From contig MU858151.1 in assembly GCA_033297075.1 (NCBI GenBank), positions 62,001-126,000 of the forward strand: 64,000 nucleotides of DNA, given 5' to 3'. The notes below the pieces were generated by a model. The model was not told the origin of the DNA. It worked only from the letters and a program-made list of their open reading frames with translations, and ran no database searches. Positions within the stretch are counted from its first letter, which is position 1; each line of letters begins with the position of its first letter. This DNA is from Rhypophila decipiens. Lineage: Eukaryota > Ascomycota > Sordariomycetes > Sordariales > Naviculisporaceae. The position numbers and the translations under genes were made by a program. Shown in pieces: positions 10,201 through 21,916 of this stretch.

Positions 10201-13200
10201 GTGAATGAGGATCGTCTGCAGTGGGTTCAGCGAGTGCTGGTGACCGCTCTGATCGGTATGGCAACTTTCAACATGGAGGAGAAGCACTTGTCTCCAATTC
10301 TAGAGGAGCCTCACCAACTCAGAATCTTCATCGAAAGTGCGGTGATGGCAAAAAATCATCTCCCGCCGTCAGGAAAGCCTTTGGACCCCATCGCGCAGCA
10401 GCTTGGGCACAGGTGGCATGCTACCATGCATCGCGCACGGGAGAGTGCCCTGCGGCAGATCATGGAAAAGAAAAATGTCGGCTTGGATGTCGCGATAAGA
10501 TCTTTTTGGGCCGACTACGTACCTCCGGGCTCTGGTTGGGCCCCACGGGCTGCTGCCACACAAAAGCACATCGTTGAGCGCCGCGACAGCCAGAACTGCA
10601 TCACCTTCAATCTGTTGACAGGTGATCTCTTTGTGAATGGAAATCCGCTATCAAAGCTCCCCCTGGCCTACCAGCAGCACACAGTGTTTACCGAGCTGTT
10701 CGGGGACCAGGTTTTGGACGTCGGGCCGTCCAGTGATCCTGGCATGGAATTTTCAGCCTGCCGTCGTCAGCACGGATGGGTTGTCCACTTCCGCATGGTA
10801 GACGGTCACTTGGTCGTTCGTACAGCCGCTGCTGAGGCACTTGGAGATGGAGGCAAACAGTTGGAGACCTGGGAGTACATCCCTCGCCACCACCTTAAGA
10901 CCGATTTGACCAGCACATTTGTCAAGAACTATGCTCACTGGCTCAACCTCTCCACGATGGAGTTGGAATTTCGGCCACTGGACAGCAAATGGATAACCAC
11001 ACCTCACAATTGGCGTTTGAGCTGCGCTGGCTCCATGCATATCTTGAAGAACGGGATGGGATCGTCGCTGGTCGTTGGCCCAGCTAGCCCGACCGCTCAG
11101 CTTGTGAACGAGATACTCAGAGCCGTGGAGGATCCGTGGGACATTGATACCACTCTTGATTGGGACAGCCAGACCCTCGTCATCAACCTTCCTCGGCTTG
11201 GTCTGTCGTTCACCGTGCAAGAAGGGTCAGAGACGGTTGAATCCAAGAACTATACGGGAATGACAGTTGATGCAAATCAGAGGGCTGGGACCTTGATAGG
11301 ACTCGCGCACAAGCTGGTACTGAGGCCCCAGCAGAAGCACGGCTTCCGACGAATCGTGGTTCCTCGAGGAAAGATAGAATGGTCTTACCCCCGTGATTCA
11401 CATGTCAAGGTGTCTATCATCATGGACGGCGCACAGCACGGGCGCCACGAATCGTTCGTGGTGGACGACAAACTCGGGCTTCTGATTGACGCTGGCTCTC
11501 TCCACAGCAAGCTGTACTTGTGCTTGCTCCACGCAGTGACCTCTCACTGCCTCCCGGACCCCTTGACTTCGCGGACCGGCACCGAGGAGGCGTTGCGCAT
11601 TCTGCAGGGTGCTGCTGTGAAATCTTATCCTGCCCTGGATGAGGATTCTGCTGCTTGTTTAGCACGCATCGCCTTACTCTCCCCTGGGCGGCAGTTTTAT
11701 CCGCTTCATCTCAAGGTGATGGAGCAGGTAAAATGGGACAGAAATCTCCCATCACTCTCTCAGCACGATGCCTTCTGGACACTAGCGCTGTCCATTGATA
11801 GTCATTACAGGGCACATGAGGAAGTGTTTTGTTTGGAGGGAAAGAGCCTGAGAGACTCCAAGTCGCGTCCACAGAGGATCTTCGAGCAGCCCGAGCGGAC
11901 ATGGTCGCCGCTCTTGGGAGACCGTGCCGGGATTCGCAATGCCAATTTCAGGGTATCCGAGTTCGACGCTGAAAAGCAGACAACCAAGTTTGATGAATGG
12001 TATCGACTTGGGGACATGGAGCAAACGGGCACCGCTAAGAACCGGGCCGCAGTTGCCAGTCTGTCGAGATGCGTCCATAAAGGCCAACAATTGCTGCTGG
12101 TCAAGTCACCCAAGAGCTTGACACAGACAATTGTCAACATCAACGGCGACAAATTTTCAGGATACCGTGACGCCATTGTAGACCTTGCCTTCAAAGTGGA
12201 CAACTCGACTGGCTCACTGAAGGGGCTTTGGTGTGGCCTCCACCGCGCTCTGGCGAGGGAAGGCAGCAAGTATCGGAAGATGTTCTTCCTATCCGGTCTC
12301 CTTTATGCCGAAGGGTCGAGTCTTAAGATGATTCAGACCTTAATGGCACTGGGGAATGCTACCCTAACCTTCTCGAAGCCGCCAATGTTCCCGCCACCTG
12401 ACGCCAAGTTCGATCTTACAGTCACGCGCGCCCTTCTGCCAGAAATAACTCGCAAAATTGTAGAGGAGGGCAGCAAGGGGCTCGATGATTGCCCGGAACG
12501 CGACTTGGATCGCCGGGCCGATGAGTCAGACGGCCACTATGACCGACGACAGAAAGAGACCTGGAGAGACAACTCTTCGAAGGCGGTTCGCGACTTTTCG
12601 AACGATTTGGCTGCTCAAACAAGATCCTCCTGGACGGTTAGCCCTCCCGGCGATAGAAGGTACTCTACCTACTTGAACATAGCGTTGATTATGGAGGGTG
12701 TGAGGGAAAAAGTGGAAATGGCTCGCCGAACAGATGCATTCATGGCGCATATGAACTCTGTGCAAAACGAATTGCTTCGATGGGAGGTGGTCAAGCCTTC
12801 CACCAAAGTGGCTTCCAGAGTTTCGCCCTCGACACCCCCGTCTTCTAAATTGGCCTTTGTTGGCGCCATGTCGCTGTTCAGTTCGGGGCCCGAGGGCGCT
12901 GGCGCACGCCTGATGATGTCCCTGGACTGCCCCGAGTTGAGGGACCTGACTGCACGTTGTTTGGCACTTCGAGACTCGGAAGCTGACAAGAGCCATTGCT
13001 TGGCGCCTCTGGTTGACGACCTTTCGCAGAGCCACAGCCCACAGAGCTTTCAATCATCATACCTTGCGGAGCTGCGTCGCAGCATGGCGAGTGCCGTGCC
13101 GACAAGTCAAGTCTCTCTGCAGAGGGATGGGGAATTCATTCAGGAGATCCAGGGCGTGTTGGGACGGAATTTGGCAGCGGCATCGGAACGACATAACGCC

Positions 13201-16200
13201 ATGTATTCCGAGATTGGTCTTGCGCTTTCCGTCTCGTCTCTTGCTGGACAAGTCTGCCAAGGGGCGGCCTGCTATCCCAGACTCTCGCCGGTGTTTCTTC
13301 TGCAGCGCCTCACTCGGGCCTTCTGGAACCAGCTCTCGAAACAGTGGCAAGCATGTCTGGTGAGCTTTGCACTAAGTCTGATTTCCCTTCAGCGTGCGGA
13401 GCGCCTTCACGCCCAGAGCCTCAACCTGCCCAAGCAATGGAGTGATCTGAAACGCGAGTTGTTAAACAATGGAGACCATGACCGGCCGGACTGGGATGTA
13501 CTTGAATACCCAGAGCGGCTGCTTCTCGAGATCGAACAAGGCATCCTCACCCGCCCGATCCAAGGGGACGTTGCGGCAGTGATGAGATCTCCGCCCAACG
13601 ACAGGAATGCAGTCATGCAGCTGAACATGGGAGAAGGCAAGTCTTCGGTGATTGTCCCCATCGTGGCAGCAGCCTTGGCCGACGGACATTCACTTGTTCG
13701 GGTTGTCGTAGCCAAGCCACAGGCGAGCCAGATGCAGCACATGCTGATCGGGAAACTGGGACGACTGATTAACAGACCTGTGTTCTATTTGCCATTCTCA
13801 CGGTCGATCCAGCTGCTCTCGACAGAGGTCCAAGGCATCCGCAACATGATCAAGAAGTGCCAAGAGGAGGGTGGCGTCCTGCTGGTGCAGCCTGAGCACC
13901 TCCTCTCCTTTAAACTGATGGGCATCGACAAGAGCTGGGCCGCCGAGGGAGATAAGAAACAAGTCAGCGCTTTGGGCAAAGAGATCATCAGCCTCTATCG
14001 AGAATTTGAACGCGTCTCCCGGGACATCGTTGATGAAAGCGACGAGAACTTTAGTGTCAAGTTTGAGCTGATCTACACAATGGGCGCTCAAGAGGCTGTC
14101 GAAATGAGCCCGGATCGATGGGTTGTCATACAGCACCTGCTGGACATGACTGAGGCTGTGGTTAGAGAGTTGCTCATTGCCAGCGGCTCCAAGATGATCA
14201 AAGATGGAATCCTCTTTGATGACCACGGCCCAAGACGAGTTCCTCTCATACGAATCTCCAGTGAGGTCGCCGCCGAGGAACTTGTCAAAAAGCTTGCCAC
14301 CCAGGCCTGTCAGCGAGGCTTGACGGGCTTCCCGATACATCACCAAACGCCCAGGATGCAAAAAGCCCTGCTCAACTACATCTTGCTCGAGTCGCCCCCG
14401 ACGGAAGATGTCTTCATTGTCGAAGACCCTGATCACGGGCTCTTTAGTGTTCCAGCTCTCAAGAACGTGGCTCTTCTTCTGAGAGGACTTTTCGCCAAGG
14501 GCGTGTTTCGCTTTGCTCTGGGCCAGAAGCGATACCGTGTCAATTACGGACTCGCGCCAGACCGTCGACCGCCGACCATGCTCGCTGTGCCGTACCGGGC
14601 CAAGGATATGCCTTCGCCGCGCTCCGAGTTCAGTCATCCAGATGTGGTGATCATGCTGACCTGCCTCAGTTACTACTACGGCGGTTTGTCCAATGTCGAG
14701 CTCTATACTTGCATGGAGCTGCTCAGCAAGTCGGATCAGGGTCATGAGGAATATGGCCGGTGGGCTGTCAAGTCCCCGGGGCTCCCACCGTCCTTTCGTC
14801 ACTTCTCCGCCATCAACCTCAAGGATCGCGCCCAGTGCGAGGATGAAGTGTTCCCTGCTTTGCGATACACTCGGGCAACTATAGACTACTACCTCGCCAT
14901 GGTGGTGTTTCCCAAGGAGATGAAGCAATTTCCTCTGAAGCTGTCCGCTTCCGGATGGGATCTTGCTAGACAGAAGCAGCACCCAATGACGGGGTTTAGC
15001 GGAACAAACGATTCCAAGACCGTCCTGCCGCTGTCGGTCAAGGCTTTGGACTTGCAACCCCACACCAATGCGGCCGTGTTGAGCACAATCCTGAGCGAGG
15101 AAAACACCGTTCTGGAGTTGGGAGGCGGAAGCGACCAATCACAGGTGTCGGCTCTGACCGAAGACATGCTCCTCGGCTGCCTCGGCCAGACGCAGCCTGC
15201 CATGCGGGTCATTCTTGATGTGGGCGCACAGATCATCGAGAGCAGCAACGTTCAGATGGCGACCAGGTTCCTTGAGTCCGTCTCAACGGCCGAGGCTGAT
15301 GCCGTCATCTTCTTCAATGGCGAGGACGAGCTTTCGGTGCTCAACAGGCATGGCGTTGTTGACTCTTTCTTGACGTCGCCATTCCTCACTCAGACCGACC
15401 GATGTCTCGTCTACCTTGACCAAGCCCACACCCGAGGCACGGATCTGAAGCTGCCTGAAAACTACCGGGCTGCCGTGACCCTCGGACCTGGTGTGACCAA
15501 GGACACTCTTGTCCAAGCATGCATGCGGATGCGCAAACTGGGCAAGGGGCAGTCCGTAACCTTTATCGTCTCCCCGGAGATGCAGAAGCGGATTCACAAG
15601 ATCCGTGGGACCGGTGAGGAGCAGCCTCTAGTTGTCTCTGATGTCGTTGCCTGGGCCCTCTGGGAAACCTGGAACGAGGAGGAGCGAAATATGCCCTTGT
15701 GGGCTGTGCAGGGGACTCGCAACGTCAACCAGGAGAATATTTGGCGACAGGCAGAGGCATCTCGCGATGGCTTTACAGCGTCCCATGCGCGACAGTATCT
15801 TGAGCCCGACGCCATGTCTCTGGAGAAGCGATACCGCGCCAAGCCAACCGGGATGGAAGGTGACGCTGGTGTCAGTGAGCTTTTGAATGATCTCAGCATT
15901 GGGAGTTCATCAGACCTGGCCAGCGATAGAGGAGATAGCCAGCTGGTCGCCATTAAAAAGAAGCTCACGTCCTTTACCCAGTCAACTCGCAGCGGCGGCT
16001 TGTCATTTTCCTCGGCAACACTTCAGGAGGAGCAGGAGCGCGAACTTTCCCCCGAGATCGTGCAGGAAGCTCAACTATCTCGACCGGCTCCTCGCAAGGC
16101 CTTGGGTCATGCGATGCATCCGGACGTGCTCGCTTTTGCCGGGACTGGGGTGATCCCGACCGACAGCGCCGCGCTGCTTCCAGCCTATGGCGCTATGGCC

Positions 16201-16944
16201 AAGACCAGCGTGACATCTTTGTTTGGGTCGCAAAGCGGTGTGTCCTCGTTTCCTACTGACCTGCTTGTCACCCGTGATTTTGTCAGGACGGTTGAGGAGA
16301 CGGGACCGAGTTACCGCTCGGATAGTTACCAGCGAGGAGTCCAATGGATTCTTCTCAGCACCTGTCCCTCGTCCGGCGCGAGAAAAATGGTGATTGTCAG
16401 CCAGTGGGAAGCTGATCAACTGAAGAGTGTCATTGAACAGCGGGCGTCTGGACAAGAGGTGCCTGTGAAGCTGCATGCGTACCTCCCACGGGCGACTCTG
16501 ACGTTTCAGACGATGGAGGATCTCGACACTTATGTCGTCCCGGACCACACGTCGAGTACGACCATGCCGTTGGCCGCGACAGTTCCACCACCGCCCGAGC
16601 TGATCATGCAGCTCAACCTCTTTGCCGGCCAGGTCTACCTGCGAAACTACGACGAGTATGCAAGACTCTGCCGGTACCTGGGACTGATTTATACTGCAAA
16701 ACGAGAAGGAGTGGAGGAGGAGACGATGGTGGTGGATCAGAGCGACGAGAGCGACGGGGCCAGGGATGGATTCGTGGGCAAGAAGGCGTACCCTGGCGAA
16801 TGTGCATTCGACGTCAACCCGGTGCCGTTCTTGGCAGAGATGTACAAGAAGATCCGGAGGGACTGCGTGGGCGGGCTTGAGAAGACTCACATGGGGAGGA
16901 TTTTGGCCGGGGAGATCTTGACGGAGAGGGATTTTGATGCCTAG
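7239..16944 (+). CDS. Giant DUF6606/DUF3638/DUF3645 fungal protein with helicase-like ATPase core
   Basis: Exon 1 is 7239-7530 and exon 2 is 7592-16944; the single 61-nt intron has GTATGT and CTAAT/ACTAG signals. The product is about 3,214 aa. The N-terminus 'FIFHHTFLPPKLPQ' matches DUF6606. The central region around residue 2110 has the DUF3638 hallmark 'LNMGEGKSSVIVP' and is followed by a DUF3645-type segment. Read as an NTPase, it shows a Walker A-like GEGKSS (K2114), 'LLVQPEHLLSFK', an acidic box 'DESDE' (D2245), then 'TRGTDLKLP' (R2712) and, 27 residues on, 'QACMRMRKLGKGQ' (Q2739). These resemble SF2/SecA motifs I, Ib, II, V and VI. The helicase or translocase reading is my inference; the family's function is unknown to me. 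No signal peptide is seen. Confidence 0.93.
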
Positions 16945-17123
16945 ACTTGGATCATCAGGATATGTCCATGGATGGATGTTATGACTCTGTTGAGTTTATT
17001 GCGTTGGACATTTACTGTACTGGATGTTGATGAGAGGTAGCTAAGCTAGTGAATGAAATATAAAAACAGAATACCAAAAAGGACAAAAGAAACAATGCAA
17101 GAGACTGTCGCCGCCGGGAATTG
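16945..17123. other. Intergenic, 3' end of giant gene
   Basis: Short AT-rich stretch, probably the 3' UTR of the giant gene; no other feature seen. Confidence 0.4.
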
Positions 17124-17230
17124 AGCCCGACGTGGGGGTCGAACCCACAACCTTGAGATATCTTGTTTCCGTGAAAATTTCCTTTCACAGGACTAAGAGT
17201 CTCACGCTCTACCGATTGAGCTAGCCGGGC
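17124..17230 (-). tRNA. tRNA-Lys (anticodon CTT) with 34-nt intron
   Basis: On the minus strand from 17230 the sequence begins GCCCGGCTAGCTC and ends with the T-arm GTGGGTTCGACCCCCAC and an acceptor strand pairing with the start, plus discriminator T at 17124. The anticodon loop is CTCTTA|A with anticodon CTT. An intron at 17193-17160 sits in the standard place between positions 37 and 38, and contains a GTGAAA...TTTCAC hairpin. The mature length is 73 nt. Confidence 0.95.
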
Positions 17231-17570
17231 GGAGGTCTCTTGATGCTTGATGGCTGCTGTGGCGGCTTTGGTCTTTTTGTGTTGCATGGCAGAAAAAGGA
17301 TTCAGTTTTGAGGAAAAGATTTTTCTCTGTGGGGAAAATGGCGATTGTTTATGTCCAGGGTCAGAGACGCGTGGACAGCTGTACGTCTTTGCACCCATGT
17401 AATCGGACAGCTGCCAATCTTTGGGTATCGTTTCATTGCGATACAGTAATAACGCTTGATATTACATTAATACACAAAACAATATCAACAGTTGGAACTT
17501 GCAGTCACTTACGTATCACTTGGTATAAGAACAAACAGGAGTTATTGACTATTAGCAGTCTATTAATTAA
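17231..17570. other. Intergenic between tRNA-Lys and membrane-protein gene
   Basis: Nothing recognised. The AT-rich part (17440-17570) contains the 3' flank of the minus-strand membrane protein. Confidence 0.4.
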
Positions 17571-18894
17571 TTACTTACCGAGAAGCTTCATCGAAGTCTC
17601 GACCCAGATGTTGGACAAGAACGGCTTGCCTATCTTGTTGTACCATTTCGGCGCCGAAGACGGCGAGGCGAATACAGAAAAGATATTTTCTTCTACCAGA
17701 AAGAAGGAGCGTCTGATGACGCGTACACCCAGCCGTTGGTCGTCCATGGCTTTCATATCCGATCTTGCCTTGATTATCTTGTCGGAACTAGCCAGAGTTT
17801 TGGCTTGATCTGCTCGCTTGTTGAGCACCATGCCCAGGTAAAAAGTGTAATACACCCTGGCAGAAATCAGCACGCAGTAAAGGATGGCACTTACCGATGG
17901 TCCGTAAGCCGCCTCAACGTGCGACGTCCAGATCTGCAGGTAGGTCCTGTCAACGCCGAGGAGAAAGGTTCGATCGAGGAAATTCCACAGCACGCCGCTG
18001 ACATAGCGCTGCGTGAGGGTGAGAAACTCTACCAAAAAGGCCAGGATCAGCGATTTAAAGAGGCCTTGCGAGTTGGTCAGTATCTTGTCCCATAGCGTTT
18101 GTAGCGTTCTATTGGACCGAGTCTTTTCGGTGATAAAGATCACCAACTGAGCACCCGCACGGTTGTACAACTGGATCACGGGCTGACCCGCGCACTGTTC
18201 CAGATAGGGGATGGAGAATGTAAGCCATATGGTTGGTAACGTTGTAAGGGCCACGGTCACTGCCGGGGAGAAGCCCAGCAGCTCTGCGTTCAACTCAGTC
18301 GAGGCAAAGACGTTGACTGTCTTGGCAACGACGGTGCAGAGCAGGACGAGATATATCTCTCGTCTGATCCCGTGGAAAGAGTTGAAGAATCTGATGATTG
18401 TTCTACAGGTGGCATTGGTGTATCGGGTGAATTTCTTGGACAGCAATGGAAGAGGGGTTCCAGTGATGTAGCCGGCGATCAGAGTGGTCGAGATGTCGAT
18501 GATCCTGCCGAGGACACCTCTGACCGACCTGTTATTGCTTGCTACTCCGTAGAGAGCAAAGTTAGCCAGCAGGACGAGGAAAGAGAGCTTACCTCCTTCT
18601 GTTTCCTCGTCTGGTGAGTATGTGGAAGATCTTGTAAGGAAGCAGGAAGTGGATCCTGGGGTGAAGGCTGCCGTCGTCAGTGGATGTCCGAACCTGCGGA
18701 AACAAGACATTGTTAGACTCGAGGTGGCAAAACGCAAGAGTGAAGCCCACACTTGTTTGTCCTTGAGACCATGTGTTGATGATAAAAGCAGCTGCAAAGG
18801 CAGCAAGGTATAGAAGCAGCGAGTACGTCTCGTGCACAGTGTTGGTGAGCGGCCATATGGCCTGTAATCGTTGGATTGTGTCAGCTAAAGACAT
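17571..18894 (-). CDS. Multi-pass membrane protein of unknown function
   Basis: Exons are 18894-18751, 18693-18593 and 18528-17571, giving about 400 aa. A hydrophobic segment lies near the N-terminus (residues ~24-40, 'LLLYLAAFAAAFII'). Several more follow in the last exon, including 'EIYLVLLCTVVAKTV', a segment through 'VTVALTTLPTIWLTF', 'SLILAFLVEFLTL' and 'AILYCVLISARVYYTFYLG'. The C-terminal ~90 residues are soluble and charged. I do not recognise the family. Exon 2 can be read in two frames depending on the splice sites; the chosen model (donor ACAAGT|GTGGGC, acceptor AACAG|GTCGG) is the only phase-consistent one I found, but intron 1 has a weak donor. The first ~80 residues are therefore less certain. 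Confidence 0.75.
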
Positions 18895-19756
18895 TTTTAT
18901 TGTCTGGTAAATAGTACGAGTAAGAAAGCTGACCTGGTGTGAAAGGGGGATATGAGGAACGAAACAATGGGATTATGTCTGACATGGTGGGCGGGGAGGT
19001 TCCTTATATGTCTCCTTCGGTTCTTTGTTTTGCTTTTGCTGTTGTTGTTTCCAGCACAGTTTGTAGCGGGAGGAGCACAAAGTGCACCCTCAAGACAAGG
19101 GCATTGTCGTCTCCTGAGGTCTGTCTTTGTTACTTTTCGTACCAAATATCTCTATCCTATATGCTCTACTATTTCTGGTCCGCGTTCTATTAATAGTTTT
19201 TTCTCCGTAACCCTGTGAATGATTCTGGCCTTACGCCGGCTTCCCTTTCCCCTGGCCGGCAGTCTCCGACCTCTGCAGAAGCCTTGTAGCTGGATTGGGT
19301 GCACCAACTGAGTCGAAAACCGCGCGTTTCGATGCTTTTATTAATTTAAAGTCGTCGTGTAAGATGAGCGGATATGGATCCAGTTATTATACACGGCTGA
19401 CTCTTACGACGGTGTTTCCCTGTATTATCTACAACTTTGGCTGTTTCTCCATGATAAAACCATGTTTCATTCTCCATGTACGGAACAAATGCCGAATCCG
19501 AGTCATGGTCAAAACGGCCTTCATCTCTTTTCACTATAGCCTTGGAATTTCTCACAATCTCAACATCAGACTTTGAGCAAAGTTCAACTTAAGCTTACAA
19601 TGCATCTGTTGCCTTTATTCTAATATCAAGATTCACTTATTATTCACTTTCACATGTCAAACTGAAACAGTCACTTAAGGCACATTGAACCATCATACAA
19701 GTCTCATAACTTTTTGTTCTTCTATACTCGCCACAGTTGGCTATTCTCTTCTCTCT
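18895..19756. other. Intergenic, AT-rich
   Basis: Upstream of the membrane-protein gene and downstream of the kinase-like gene. No coding, RNA or clear repeat feature seen. Confidence 0.4.
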
Positions 19757-21916
19757 CTAAGGCCATCCTCTTAGGATGTCTTTCATCACCTTTCGCCCCA
19801 GCTTGTAGTCGAGCTCCTTGGCATAGCGGACATAGTTTCGCCCGGCGTTCTCCTCAAAGATCAGCTTCAGCTCCCGCTTCAGGGGATCAATGGGATCGGC
19901 ATCGGCGTCGGGCTGCTCCGGCTCGCGGCAGTTATCAAGGTCCCAGACCCAGGTGGGCGGGATGCACATGGTAAAGGCTGGCAGGAGCATGGCCTGGTCC
20001 CAGTCCAAGATGGTCACCATCGGCTCCTCCTCGGAGGCGTCGACGTCGACCATGATGTTGCGCGGCCACAGGTCCCGGTGGTCGAGGCAGTAGTCCATGT
20101 CGTCAAACAGGCCATCGGTCTGCATCTTGGCAACCCACTTGTCCCACTTGTCGTAGATGAAGTGGTGGTTCTTGTTGTGCGCCGGTGTCGCCCGCTTGCG
20201 GTCCTCAATCAAGGCAAAGAGAAACTCGGCAATGTGCGTGTTCCTCCGCTCCGCAGCGACTGGGCCGGGGTTGTAGGGCTGGGCGGTCGCGTTGGCCTCG
20301 GCGAGCTGCTTCCACGGGAGGGACTCCTGAGAGCCGTAGGGGGCGATCAAGAGGTCCTCGGCGGTCGGGGTCGAGCTGATCTCGCCGGCCGGCAGGATGA
20401 TGCGTCCGGGCACGGTGCTCGTGGTTCTGAGCATCTTGTTGTAGATCTGGCCCATCTCCTTGGCGACCCGTCGACGTTGGGCGTGAGTCAGCGAGCCGGT
20501 GCGGACGGGCTGGAGCATGCACTCACCTTTGACTCGGCTCTGCATCATGTATGGCAGCCCGAGAGCGTTCATGGGATCCCGCTGGAAGGAGATGATCTCG
20601 GCACAGGGGATGCCGGCAGACTTGACAAACAGCAGGGGCGCAATGTCCTCGGTGATGTCGATCTGGGCGATTCTGGAGAGCTGTTCGTCCTTCTTGGTCC
20701 GGGGAACTCGGAGAACGTAGCGAGCGTTTTTCGCGGTAAGCGTTACGCCCACCACGCGGTTGTATGATCCGCCGCGCATTCTGTCCAGCACCATGGTCTT
20801 GGGGACCTCGTCGGGGAATACGTCCACGAGTAGCTGCCCGACTTTGGCAAGGAACTGGGGGAATGGTTCCTGGCCGTTCTTTGGTGTGGAGCAGGGAACG
20901 TACCACTTCTCGGGCTGATCAATAGTTAAAGGTGAACAGAAGCCGGCATAAGTGTCAGCTAGACGATCTACATTCTCGTCAATGTCGGCACTTGTGTTCT
21001 CGTTGGCTGGGGAGAAGCCCGCCGCGGGGGAGAAGTTGATGGGGCATTCGTCAAGACGGTTGAAGTTGCCCAACGGCTTGTAATCTGACTCGGACTCTTT
21101 GTCATGCGTGTCATCAGAATAATTGCTGGGGGAATCAGTAGCCTCTTCCACGTCGACCTCCTTTAGCAAGAAGGCGGGAGGAGTGTATTGATTGGAGTAT
21201 GTGTCCTCGTCAATATCACGACCCTCGCCCATGTCAGAAATATCGTCAGTGTTTTGACATTCAGGAGTTTCATGTTGGAGACTGGTGCTGGCTGGCATGG
21301 CCTCCATGTCATCCATCTTGGCAATGTCCTCATTATCAGAAGTCTCATCAACATTCTGTTCATCGCGAACATCGTCAGCATCCTCCATATCGGGAACATC
21401 GTCGGCAGTCGCATAACCGAGATCTGCAAGAGGAGTATCTGGCTGGTTAGCGGTCGGTAGCTCATCATGTGCTTCATCGTCAGACTCATCAATGGACTCG
21501 TCATCAGACTCGCCAACTACGAAAGCATCGGGATTGGGTAAATCGTCCTCCTCCATAGCAAGTTGGGCATCATAGTCAAACAGGACGTCGTCAGAGTCCG
21601 ACTCAGGGTCAGCAAATGGATTACCTACCGTTGCGTCTACTGGTGACTGTTGTGGTGAGGCCTCGTCCTCGCTATCAGAATCATCATCGCCAATTACAAA
21701 CAAGTCGTCAAATGGACTTTGTCTAACAGCGTCTTCGGGAGATTCAGGCAAGGGGGGCAGGGTTGGTTGAGGGGCCGGCACAGCCGGCGGGAGTATTTCA
21801 AGAGGAGTAGAATTCTTGTTTTGTCGATCGTCTTCATCGTTCATTATTCTATGTCTCTCGCGTCTCCCCATTCCACAGCAGCAAAACACCCGTCTCAAGA
21901 CCGTTTGGCACCTCAT
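19757..21916 (-). CDS. APH-fold (aminoglycoside phosphotransferase/choline kinase-like) protein with long acidic N-terminus
   Basis: This single-exon gene encodes about 719 aa from the ATG at 21916. Residues ~20-330 are a highly acidic, D/E/S-rich region that is probably disordered. The C-terminal ~390 residues form a protein-kinase-like fold of the APH type: a nucleotide loop 'GGSYNRVVGV', the strand 'YVLRVPR' with the likely ATP-binding basic residue, the catalytic loop 'HRDLWPRNIMVD' (D615, N620), and the metal-binding 'ILDWDQA'. Fungal APH-domain proteins of this kind have mostly unknown substrates. If translation starts at 21916, a CCC cluster near the N-terminus could be S-acylated; downstream in-frame ATGs at 21871 and 21844 are alternatives that remove it. 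A related protein is encoded at 62019-63806. Confidence 0.88.
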   Translation of the reverse strand: MRCQTVLRRVFCCCGMGRRERHRIMNDEDDRQNKNSTPLEILPPAVPAPQPTLPPLPESPEDAVRQSPFDDLFVIGDDDSDSEDEASPQQSPVDATVGNPFADPESDSDDVLFDYDAQLAMEEDDLPNPDAFVVGESDDESIDESDDEAHDELPTANQPDTPLADLGYATADDVPDMEDADDVRDEQNVDETSDNEDIAKMDDMEAMPASTSLQHETPECQNTDDISDMGEGRDIDEDTYSNQYTPPAFLLKEVDVEEATDSPSNYSDDTHDKESESDYKPLGNFNRLDECPINFSPAAGFSPANENTSADIDENVDRLADTYAGFCSPLTIDQPEKWYVPCSTPKNGQEPFPQFLAKVGQLLVDVFPDEVPKTMVLDRMRGGSYNRVVGVTLTAKNARYVLRVPRTKKDEQLSRIAQIDITEDIAPLLFVKSAGIPCAEIISFQRDPMNALGLPYMMQSRVKGECMLQPVRTGSLTHAQRRRVAKEMGQIYNKMLRTTSTVPGRIILPAGEISSTPTAEDLLIAPYGSQESLPWKQLAEANATAQPYNPGPVAAERRNTHIAEFLFALIEDRKRATPAHNKNHHFIYDKWDKWVAKMQTDGLFDDMDYCLDHRDLWPRNIMVDVDASEEEPMVTILDWDQAMLLPAFTMCIPPTWVWDLDNCREPEQPDADADPIDPLKRELKLIFEENAGRNYVRYAKELDYKLGRKVMKDILRGWP

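Noticed and set aside
13798..15138. 446-codon open frame on the minus strand inside the giant gene
   Set aside because: Lies wholly antisense to conserved helicase-like exon sequence and shows no domain; typical of GC-rich coding DNA.
17854..17891. Possible 38-nt intron with GTAAGT donor in the membrane-protein gene
   Set aside because: Too short, and removal shifts the frame to a quick stop, while the unspliced frame runs to a natural end.
18897..19145. Upstream exon for the membrane-protein gene
   Set aside because: Its best donor (GTCAGC) is weak and gives the wrong phase for the hydrophobic first segment; ATG at 18894 suffices.
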